Shown here one piece after another: positions 41,084 to 48,387 of a stretch of DNA of 64,000 nt. The stretch spans positions 186,001-250,000 of the forward strand of contig CAZVHA010000002.1 of assembly GCA_964626905.1 (NCBI GenBank), given 5' to 3'. Numbering within the stretch: position 1 is the first letter of the stretch; the number at the start of each line of letters is the position of its first letter. Both the position numbers and the translations under genes were made by a program. The stretch comes from REEB52 sp964626905 (GTDB taxonomy: Bacteria; Chlamydiota; Chlamydiia; Chlamydiales; SM23-39). The notes below the pieces were generated by a model that did no database searches, was not told where the DNA came from, and saw only the letters and a program-made list of their open reading frames with translations.

Positions 41084-41692
41084 TTAATCGCTTTCTTCGG
41101 AAGAAGAGATAGCGGAAGCATCGCTTTCTTCGGAAGAAGAGAGGGCGGAAGGGGAAGAAGAAGACGTATCCTCTTCTTCGGAAGTTGTTTCAGCTGGGCT
41201 CAATGCCATTGGATCTTCTGTCTGATTTTCTCGATGCGGACAGAGCCAACTTCTGATAGGCGTAACCAACTCACGAACCTTCCCAGCAATGCGCTCACCA
41301 TAATGCCATTGAATGGATCCGGCTAGAACACCAGGGATAATTCCGGCGACTACAGGCAAGGTGTTCATTAAATGCCCATCACTCAACGTCCCTAGTAAAA
41401 AGGTATATAAACAAGACGTGAGTATTCCATAACTAGCGGCGGAGTGCAGTTTTTTAGCAAGACGTTTCCAATCGACCCGCCTTAAGCGGAGAGCCAATGT
41501 CCTATTTGGCCTAGGAGGAATAGGGATTACGACATCAGGGAGGGCAACAGGGAGAGCTCTCTCTATTATTGAACCATATCCAACTTGTCCTTGCCCATGG
41601 GCCAACAGCCTTAATCTCTCGTGGTCCTCCTGAGGGAGGGAATTGGTGATATTGGGATTAATCATAATTGTAACCATTTTTTGTTGTTTCAC
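41084..41692 (-). CDS. Inc-like membrane protein with Ser/Glu repeat tail
   Basis: A 202-residue protein. Two adjacent hydrophobic helices (about 85-102, ASYGILTSCLYTFLLGTLS, and 109-127, NTLPVVAGIIPGVLAGSIQW) form a bilobed hydrophobic region as in chlamydial inclusion membrane proteins. The tail (about 160-202) is acidic and Ser-rich with two copies of ALSSSEESD/AISSSEESD, encoded by a 33-bp tandem repeat (41088 and 41121). Inc proteins are inserted into the inclusion membrane by type III secretion (family knowledge); assignment here is inference from topology. Family D palindrome lies upstream. Confidence 0.7.
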   Translation of the reverse strand: MKQQKMVTIMINPNITNSLPQEDHERLRLLAHGQGQVGYGSIIERALPVALPDVVIPIPPRPNRTLALRLRRVDWKRLAKKLHSAASYGILTSCLYTFLLGTLSDGHLMNTLPVVAGIIPGVLAGSIQWHYGERIAGKVRELVTPIRSWLCPHRENQTEDPMALSPAETTSEEEDTSSSSPSALSSSEESDASAISSSEESD

Positions 41693-41744
41693 TAATTATA
41701 TAGAAATTAATTTTTTAATTAAATGTTATGTTTCACGAAACTAT

Positions 41745-41957
41745 ACCGATTTGCGGGTGTGTTGCATAACCCCCCATCCACGTTTTTGTGTAGTGAAGAC
41801 AGTATCAACGGTAAGAACGATGTAACGATATGAACGATAGTGCATTACAAAATATTTTTATCGTTTACATCGTTATATCGTTCCACCGTTTTTTTGGATA
41901 GTTGGGAGAAGGTCGTCTCTATGAGCAACAGGGGTTATGCAACACCCCCCCCCGATT
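41745..41957. repeat. Family D palindromic element
   Basis: About 213 bp. GTTGCATAACCCC (41761-41773) and GGGGTTATGCAAC (41931-41943) are perfect inverted copies, framed by GGGTGT/ACACCC and by GATTTGC-like flanks. Inside, ACGGTAAGAACGATGTAACG pairs imperfectly with the region at 41865-41890 (ATCGTTTACATCGTTATATC). No open frame. It lies between the Inc-like gene and the metal ATPase gene. Confidence 0.7.
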
Positions 41958-41968
41958 TGCCTAATGTG

Positions 41969-43852
41969 TCAGTAATCCCTAAAAAGCCTTAGGCTATTTA
42001 GGCCGACGAGAACCGTCCCCCCCTCGTGGAGAATCACCGCAAGCCACAGAGGGACCCATCCCAGAAGGGCGGGAGTGGTGGCGAAAACGATGACGCAAAG
42101 GGCAAGGGTCAAGTTTTGTTTCACGATGTTCCTGGTCTGTTTCGATTTGTTGAAGAGCCAATCGAGGAGGTGCAGATCGTCATTGAGAAACACCACATCC
42201 GATGCGTCAATGGCGCTTGCGCTCCCAATTTTCCCCATTGAAATCCCCACTGTGGCTCTCGCAAGAGCAGGAGCATCATTGATGCCGTCTCCGATCATGG
42301 CGAGGCCGAGCTGTTCAGATAGTTTTGCCACTTTGTCGAGTTTATCTTCGGGCTTTAAGTTGGCATAAAATTCATCAATGCCCAGCTCTTTTGCGATTTT
42401 GGACGCAATCTCCATGTGATCCCCTGTCAACATGATGGAGCGCAAAGGGAGCTTTTTCAAAAGTTCTGGAATTTTTTTTCGGATCTCGTCGGCAAATCGG
42501 AAAAAGTAGCTTTTTTCCCCATACAAAAAGGAGGTAAAAACCCCCTCTTTTTCCGTTTGGATCCCAAGCCAACTGGGCTTTCCAATCGCCGCTCTTTTCC
42601 CTTCAAAAACAGCTTCGACGCCAAGACCTGGCGCCACTTTGAACGACGCAACCTGAGCAGGGCTCACCCCTTGAGATCGGGCATAGCGGCAAATGGCCGA
42701 CGCGATTGGATGGGTCACCTGCCTTTCAAGGCCATAGGCAACGGCGAGCGCGTCTTTGGGAACATCTGTTTCGACGCATTCGAGATTGCCCGTTGTGAGT
42801 GTTCCCGTTTTGTCAAAGGCCACCACTTCGCAGCTCGCCAAAGCATCGAGAGTGATCCCCCCCTTGAGCAAGATCCCTTTGCGCGCAGACGCGCTAATTG
42901 CACTTAAATAGGCGGTCGGCGTCGCAATGATGAGCGCGCAAGGAGAGGCGGCGATGAGAAAAGCGAGCGCCCGATAGAGTGACCCCTCATGGCCAAAATA
43001 GCTCATATTCCACACAAAAGGGAAAAAAATGGCAAAGAGAAAGGTGAGTGAAATGATTGTGGTTGCATACGATTTTCCAAATCGGTCAAGCCATTGTTGC
43101 AATTTCGGCTTTGCAGCGCTTGCCTCCGTAATCAATTGGACAATTTTTGCCAAAGTTGAATTGGAACTCGTCCGATCGACTTGAATGACGAGGGCCGATT
43201 CCAAATTCCTAGATCCCGCTGCAACCCCATCTCCCACCGTTTTAAAGACGGGGGCACTCTCTCCCGTCAAATGGACGAGATTCAAAGAAGAGCTCCCCTC
43301 AACGACTTTGCCGTCGAGCGGCACGATCTCTCCATGCTTCACAAGGACCTTTTCCCCCACTTGGATCTCTCTAACCGACTTCTCATATTCAATGCCCTCA
43401 GAATCGATCAAATGGGCAAATTTGGGGGCAATTTCATTCAAATGGGAAAGGGCGCTTTTCGCCTTATTCGTCACGCTCTCTTCCATCCCGTGAGATAGAT
43501 CAAAAAGGACGAGGAGAAGCGCCCCCTCAAGCCCACTATCGATCGCAAGGGCCAAAAAGGCGGCCGACGTCATGAGCACATCGATGTTGATCTCAAAATT
43601 TTTTAAATCGTTCAAAGAGGCGATGAGAGCGGGGATGCCAGAGAGGAAATAGACAACGGAAAGGAAAAGAAAAGACAAAGGGGGATTGAGAAAAGAGAAA
43701 ATAAACGCGCAAAAGAGAAAACAGGCGGCGCTAAGAGCCCTTTTCATATGCAAGTGTTCTCCCCACTGTCGGGAATTTTTTGTCAAAAATGGGCTGATCG
43801 CATCCTCGAGACCAGAGGAGAAAAACTCATCAAAAATATAAGGCGTTTTCAT
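41969..43852 (-). CDS. Metal P1B-type ATPase (P1B-4-like)
   Basis: A 627-residue P-type ATPase with DKTGTLTTGN (phosphorylated Asp), GDGINDAPALARA (hinge), and SPCALIIATPTAY in the metal-binding helix. There is no N-terminal heavy-metal domain. The SPC motif together with HEGGTVLVGLNSLR in the last helix is the P1B-4 pattern (Co/Fe-type efflux), unlike the CPC of ZntA. The gene matches CT727, often called zntA. Its stop is 12 bp from the family D palindrome; the start overlaps the next gene upstream by four bases. Confidence 0.92.
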   Translation of the reverse strand: MKTPYIFDEFFSSGLEDAISPFLTKNSRQWGEHLHMKRALSAACFLFCAFIFSFLNPPLSFLFLSVVYFLSGIPALIASLNDLKNFEINIDVLMTSAAFLALAIDSGLEGALLLVLFDLSHGMEESVTNKAKSALSHLNEIAPKFAHLIDSEGIEYEKSVREIQVGEKVLVKHGEIVPLDGKVVEGSSSLNLVHLTGESAPVFKTVGDGVAAGSRNLESALVIQVDRTSSNSTLAKIVQLITEASAAKPKLQQWLDRFGKSYATTIISLTFLFAIFFPFVWNMSYFGHEGSLYRALAFLIAASPCALIIATPTAYLSAISASARKGILLKGGITLDALASCEVVAFDKTGTLTTGNLECVETDVPKDALAVAYGLERQVTHPIASAICRYARSQGVSPAQVASFKVAPGLGVEAVFEGKRAAIGKPSWLGIQTEKEGVFTSFLYGEKSYFFRFADEIRKKIPELLKKLPLRSIMLTGDHMEIASKIAKELGIDEFYANLKPEDKLDKVAKLSEQLGLAMIGDGINDAPALARATVGISMGKIGSASAIDASDVVFLNDDLHLLDWLFNKSKQTRNIVKQNLTLALCVIVFATTPALLGWVPLWLAVILHEGGTVLVGLNSLRLFRDY

Positions 43853-44571
43853 AACAACACTTTTGCGAGAAAATAGGCAGCACCCGTTGAGAGGCCCGCA
43901 ATCGCTAAATTCCAGATAATCGAGGGGAGAATTTGCCCTTTTTCAAATTTCGCAACGAGAGCCGCAGCAACGATTACGACCAAAAAGGCGCAAACGGGGG
44001 TGCCCCATGGAGGGAGCCAAAAAATGCCGACCGACACGATGAGCCCTGAGCAAAAAACGCCGACAAGAGCCCCGGCAGCCTGCTTGAGCGGATGCTCTTC
44101 CGATTCGAGATTGAGCCCCAGCTCCTCTTCCAACATCACTTGCAGCAAACGGTTGTCGTCGGCCATGAGCACTTCCACCGCTTCATCGAGGAGTTTTCCC
44201 GAAAATCCCTTCGCGCGGTAGAGCGCTCTTAGCTCCTCTTTTTCCTGAGGGCGGTGGTGTTCAATCTCGTAGCGCTCCTCCTCAATCAGCCGGTGGAGCC
44301 TATCCAACCTGCCCCAACCCAAAATGGCGCTGCGCCCCACTTTCCAAACGCCCAAAGCGATGAGGAAAATGAGCATGAAAAAATGGGAGGGATGGCCCCC
44401 AAAAAGGGTCCATAAGAGCAGGAGCAAAAAAGCCCCCTCCTTGGCCGCATCTGCCCCAGCACTTAAGTGGCCCGGCATCTCCACCCCATGCACCTCAGAG
44501 GCCGCGATTTTCCCCTTGAGTCTCGCCTCTTTTAGATGGGAAAGAGGATCTTTTCCTTTAAAATGGTTCAC
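43849..44571 (-). CDS. Membrane protein next to the metal ATPase (CT728-like)
   Basis: A 240-residue protein. Membrane segments appear at about 47-90 (AFLLLLLWTLFGGHPSHFFM, LIFLIALGVWKVGR) and at 166-237 (three helices). The central domain is a helical Glu/Arg-rich stretch (EEERYEIEHHRPQEKEELRA) like the Ccc1/VIT-type metal transporters: EELRALYRAKGFSGKLLDEA matches their cytoplasmic metal-binding motif. A VIT1/CCC1-type Fe/Mn function would fit the metal ATPase neighbour; this is inference. It is CT728 in position. Four-base overlaps on both sides put it in one operon with the ATPase and aminopeptidase. Confidence 0.75.
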   Translation of the reverse strand: MNHFKGKDPLSHLKEARLKGKIAASEVHGVEMPGHLSAGADAAKEGAFLLLLLWTLFGGHPSHFFMLIFLIALGVWKVGRSAILGWGRLDRLHRLIEEERYEIEHHRPQEKEELRALYRAKGFSGKLLDEAVEVLMADDNRLLQVMLEEELGLNLESEEHPLKQAAGALVGVFCSGLIVSVGIFWLPPWGTPVCAFLVVIVAAALVAKFEKGQILPSIIWNLAIAGLSTGAAYFLAKVLL

Positions 44572-45851
44572 TCGAGCTCTCTCAATATCGGCTCGTTGAG
44601 CGCCGCTGTTAATAACTCGACCAATAAAAGCTCATCTTTTGCCGCAATTGTCTCCCGAATCGAGTGCATTGACCAACACGCAATGCCTAAATCAAGCGTC
44701 GCAATTCCTGAACTTGCCCCCATCATCGCCCCCACCGTTCCCCCCGATGGAAGATCGGCGCGCGATGTGAACGTCTGAATCGGAATTTTTTTCTTTTCAG
44801 CTAGGTGGATGATCGGCGCAGCTGTCGCCCCCGTCGTCGCATAGCGCGCGCTAAATTTAATCGCAGGCCCCTTCCCCAAAATAGCCGCGTTTTGCACATC
44901 GTATTTTTCAGGGTAATTTGGATGATAGCCGTGCGTCACATCGCAAGAAAGGCAAAGCGAACGGCTCTTCATTCGGTAAAAGTCCTCTTTGTCCATCTGA
45001 TAATTTTGGCAAATTCTCTCCAAAATCTCGCTCACAAAAACCGAGTCGGCCCCCTTGTGCGTTTTGGATCCAATCTCCTCGTGATCCCAAAAAATGGACA
45101 TCTGTATCCGATCCTTCACCCCTTTCGATTGGAGCAGCGCAACTAAAGCGGCGTAGGCCGAGGTGAGATTGTCGAGTCGATAGGAGGCGATGAGCTCATT
45201 TTCAAACCCGACAAAGGCCCCTTTTTCCAAAGGGACCAAAAAAAGATCCGAACTGAGCACCTTTTGGAAAGGATGGTGCTTTTTAAGCCACGCTTCTAAG
45301 TGATTTTTTTGACTGTGAATCGAGGTGATCGCCCGCAAATGTTCCTCTTTCTGAAGGATAAGCCCTTTGTCGTTGACCTCTCGATTCAAATGGATTGCAA
45401 CACTCGGAATAATCACCGGGTAATCGTCCAAAAATACCGTTTTTGCCTCTAATTCTCCCCGTTGGTTAAGGACAAAAATCCTCCCAGCAATGGCCAGATC
45501 TCGATCGAGCCAACTGTACAAAAGAGGCGCGCCATAACTCTCCGTCCCCAGTCTTCCCACCCCCAAACTTTCCATCTCGGGCTGCGGCTTAATTTTCAGC
45601 GCGGGACTATCGATGTGGCTCGCGAGCAAAACGGCGTGGCTCGGGTCATTTTTCGGGAGGCGAAATGCGCAGACAAGGGCCCCCTCTCGAGTGACAAAAT
45701 ACCCTTTGCCCGCCTCCAACTCCCACTTCTCCCCCTCTTTGAGCGGCGTAAAATCGCCCTCAGCCAAAAGAGTCTCAATCTGCTCAGCTGCATGATACGG
45801 AGTGGGGGAGCGGTCTAAAAAATTGATCAACGGCTCTAACATCTTTTTCAC
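44568..45851 (-). CDS. M18 family aspartyl aminopeptidase
   Basis: A 427-residue cytosolic aminopeptidase removing N-terminal Asp or Glu. M18 signatures: ASHIDSPALKIKPQPE (zinc His and Asp), IFWDHEEIGSKTHKGADS (catalytic Glu pair), LCLSCDVTHGYHPNYPEKYD (conserved in the family), and TFTSRADLPSGGTVGAMMGA, with late HSIRE for the final His. Normal length. Overlaps serS and the CT728-like gene by four bases, so all are coupled. The C. trachomatis block CT727-729 lacks it, from memory, so it is an insertion or ancestral gain here. Confidence 0.92.
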   Translation of the reverse strand: MKKMLEPLINFLDRSPTPYHAAEQIETLLAEGDFTPLKEGEKWELEAGKGYFVTREGALVCAFRLPKNDPSHAVLLASHIDSPALKIKPQPEMESLGVGRLGTESYGAPLLYSWLDRDLAIAGRIFVLNQRGELEAKTVFLDDYPVIIPSVAIHLNREVNDKGLILQKEEHLRAITSIHSQKNHLEAWLKKHHPFQKVLSSDLFLVPLEKGAFVGFENELIASYRLDNLTSAYAALVALLQSKGVKDRIQMSIFWDHEEIGSKTHKGADSVFVSEILERICQNYQMDKEDFYRMKSRSLCLSCDVTHGYHPNYPEKYDVQNAAILGKGPAIKFSARYATTGATAAPIIHLAEKKKIPIQTFTSRADLPSGGTVGAMMGASSGIATLDLGIACWSMHSIRETIAAKDELLLVELLTAALNEPILRELE

Positions 45852-47125
45852 CTTTGAATCCTCACAATCTCTTCTTCTAAATACTTGTGAAGCGCTTTTG
45901 GCACAAGGACAGAGCCGTCTTCTTGCTGATTGTTCTCGAGCAAAGCGACCATGAGCCTCGAGGTTGCAAGCCCAGAACCGTTCAACGTGTGGACAAAGTG
46001 GGGCTTATCTTGCCCACGCCGAAACCGCATCCGCGAGCGCCTCGCCTGAAAATCGGTGCAATGGGAGACCGATGAGACCTCATAGTAGCGATTTTGTCCT
46101 GGCAGCCACACCTCGATATCGACAGTTTTAGCCGCGGCAAAAGACATATCCCCCGTCGTGAGAAGCATGTTCCGATAGTGGATGCCAAGCCCTTGTAAAA
46201 TTTCCTCCGCGCTCAAAAGCATCTCCTCAAACATCTTTTCGCTCTCTTCAGGCGTTGTGATGCAAAACATCTCCACTTTATTGAACTGGTGCATCCGGAT
46301 GAGCCCCCGCTCTTGAGAGCCCGCAGCGCCCGCCTCCCTCCGAAAACAGGGAGTGTAGGCCGTATATTTTAAAGGCAATTGCCCCTCGTCTAAAATCTCA
46401 TCAAAATGCATCCCATTGATCGATACCTCAGAAGTGGGAATTAAATAGAGGTGATAATCGGGATCAGAGATTTTAAAGAGCTGGTGTTCAAATTTGGGAA
46501 GTTGGCCCGATCCATACATGATTTCAGGGCGGACGAGGAGCGGCGGGATCACCTGAGTAAAGCCGTTTTTGCGGTGGGTGTCGAGCATGTAATTCAAAAG
46601 AGCCCATTCGAGCCTTGCCCCAAGACCCACATAAAGAGGCCACCCAGAGCCCGCTATTTTGGCGCCCCGGACAAAGTCAAATAGGTGGAGGTTTTCGTTG
46701 AGTTCCACATGATTTTTAAAGGGAAAGGAAAACTCCCTCATCTCCCCCCACGTCTTGATGCAGACGTTGTCTTTGGGGCTCGGCGATACAGGGATCTCAT
46801 CCATCGGAATATTGGGCAAAACGGCAATCGAGCGCTCGAGCTCCTCTTCGACTTTGGCAATTTCGAGATCGCGCACAGCAATTTTTTCACCAAGAGCGCC
46901 CATCTCATCCATCAGCGTGGAGACCTCCTCGCCTCGAGCTCGCTTTTGTCCGATCTCTTTGGAGGCGCTGTTTTTCTTCGATTTGAACTCTTCAACCTCC
47001 GTTTTCAAGGCCCGAAGCCGCTCATCGAGGGCTAGCGTATGAGATAGGGAGATCCCTTCCACTTTCGTTCTCAATTTCGCTTCAATGGCTTGGGGATCTT
47101 TGCGCAGATTTTTTAAATCTAACAT
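45848..47125 (-). CDS. serS: Seryl-tRNA synthetase
   Basis: A 425-residue class II synthetase charging tRNA-Ser. Start MLDLKNLRKDPQAIEAKLRT at 47125 matches the family; upstream open codons to 47248 are not part of it. The N-terminal coiled-coil tRNA-binding arm is at about 30-100. Class II motifs: motif 2 FRREAGAAGSQERGLIRMHQF, and motif 3 GSGLATSRLMVALLENNQQ. Matches CT729. Its stop overlaps the aminopeptidase start. Confidence 0.97.
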   Translation of the reverse strand: MLDLKNLRKDPQAIEAKLRTKVEGISLSHTLALDERLRALKTEVEEFKSKKNSASKEIGQKRARGEEVSTLMDEMGALGEKIAVRDLEIAKVEEELERSIAVLPNIPMDEIPVSPSPKDNVCIKTWGEMREFSFPFKNHVELNENLHLFDFVRGAKIAGSGWPLYVGLGARLEWALLNYMLDTHRKNGFTQVIPPLLVRPEIMYGSGQLPKFEHQLFKISDPDYHLYLIPTSEVSINGMHFDEILDEGQLPLKYTAYTPCFRREAGAAGSQERGLIRMHQFNKVEMFCITTPEESEKMFEEMLLSAEEILQGLGIHYRNMLLTTGDMSFAAAKTVDIEVWLPGQNRYYEVSSVSHCTDFQARRSRMRFRRGQDKPHFVHTLNGSGLATSRLMVALLENNQQEDGSVLVPKALHKYLEEEIVRIQR

Positions 47126-47197
47126 AACAACTACCTTTTGCCTAAAAATATAGATCTCTCTTTGCCTTAAAGTCAAATTCCTGTTATCCTGATTTCC

Positions 47198-48340
47198 ATG
47201 AAATCGAGCCACCCGCAGGCAAAGAATCCGCTCATTCTTCGCTATCATCGCCTCATGGATGCCTTCGCCAAATCAGACGACGAAAGAGATTTTTACCTCG
47301 ATCGAGTGGAGGGGTTTCTCATCTACGTCGACCTCGACAAGGGGCTCGAGGAGATCGGGGTGATCGACAAAGAGCTCTTCGAAAATAGAGAGCGCTACCT
47401 CCTTTTGCCCAAAATGACCTTCTATGAAATAAAAAAATTTATGGAGGGGTTTGTCCATGAAAAAGTGTACGACATCGATACCAAGGAAAAGCTGCTCGAT
47501 TTAATCGGGGCCAAAGAGGCGCGCGAAAATTTTCTCGAATTCATCTACGACCATCTCGCCGAACTCGAAAAGTGGCAACTCTACTATCAAGAGCGCTCCC
47601 GCATTCGGATCATCGAGTGGCTCCGGCAGTTCAATATCCACTTTGTTTTTGAAGAGGACTTAGAAGTCAGCAAGAGCACCGTAGAAAAATTGAAAAGGGC
47701 TCTTTTCGAAACCAAAGTCCCCAAAGACATTTCGAGTGCAAGAGAGCTCCTCATAGCAAAAGCAAAGACCTACTACTCCAGCGAGGCGCTCAACCCGAGG
47801 CCCAAACGGGGAAGACCCCCCAAACAGGTGGCCAAAGTGGAGTTAGAACCGCAGATGAGCGTCGACATTTACACCCAAGTTCCCTCCTCTTGCCGCCCCT
47901 TCCTCTATATTCCCGATATCGCCACCGCGGCGTCGGTCACCTTCTCCTCCAAATTCGAAACCGAAGAGCACCTCCTCGCCTCACTCCGAGGGAGTCCTCG
48001 CCTCAAAGTCGACGAAAAACTCGAAGCCCTTTCGGCTAGACTCGAATCGCTGCGCCACCTCTCCAACCGATTGGCCGGCTCTGAAAAAATGTTGGGTGTG
48101 GAAAAAGGGAGAGGGCCGTTTCAGCCCTTCTTTAAGCCCAAATTCAAAGACACCAAGTCGATTGAAAAAATGCACGAAGAGGAAGCCCCCAAAGTCGAGT
48201 CGGCAACCACAGGCATCTTGCCGAAAAAACGGGGCAGACCTCGCAAAGATGAGCAGGCTGAAGAGTTTGCTCCGCAAAAACGGCGCCGTTTTGCCATCAA
48301 AAAAGTGACTCAAATTAAAACTAGAAATCCAAAAAGTTAA
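47198..48340 (+). CDS. UPF0158 family protein with two AT-hook motifs
   Basis: A 380-residue chlamydia-conserved protein (CT429-like). The N-terminal domain (about 10-170) matches UPF0158: LDRVEGFLIYVDLDKGLEEI, YLLLPKMTFYEIKKFMEGFV, IIEWLRQFNIHFVFEEDLE. The C-terminal half is basic and Pro-rich with two AT-hook cores: PKRGRPPK (202-209) and KKRGRPRK (343-350). AT-hooks bind the minor groove of AT-rich DNA in eukaryotes and some bacteria, so a nucleoid or host-chromatin role is possible; the function is unproven. It diverges from serS with a 72-bp gap. Confidence 0.88.
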   Translation: MKSSHPQAKNPLILRYHRLMDAFAKSDDERDFYLDRVEGFLIYVDLDKGLEEIGVIDKELFENRERYLLLPKMTFYEIKKFMEGFVHEKVYDIDTKEKLLDLIGAKEARENFLEFIYDHLAELEKWQLYYQERSRIRIIEWLRQFNIHFVFEEDLEVSKSTVEKLKRALFETKVPKDISSARELLIAKAKTYYSSEALNPRPKRGRPPKQVAKVELEPQMSVDIYTQVPSSCRPFLYIPDIATAASVTFSSKFETEEHLLASLRGSPRLKVDEKLEALSARLESLRHLSNRLAGSEKMLGVEKGRGPFQPFFKPKFKDTKSIEKMHEEEAPKVESATTGILPKKRGRPRKDEQAEEFAPQKRRRFAIKKVTQIKTRNPKS

Positions 48341-48387
48341 ACAAAATTTTGATTATACAATAGTCTCTCGGATTTCGCTGGTGGGAA

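Noticed and set aside
41088..41142. CRISPR-like short repeats
   Set aside because: Only two units at 33-bp period inside a coding frame; this is a protein-coding tandem repeat, not an array with spacers.
47126..47248. Upstream extension of serS by 41 codons
   Set aside because: The conserved SerRS start MLDLKNLR is at 47125, and the extension overlaps the divergent UPF0158 gene.
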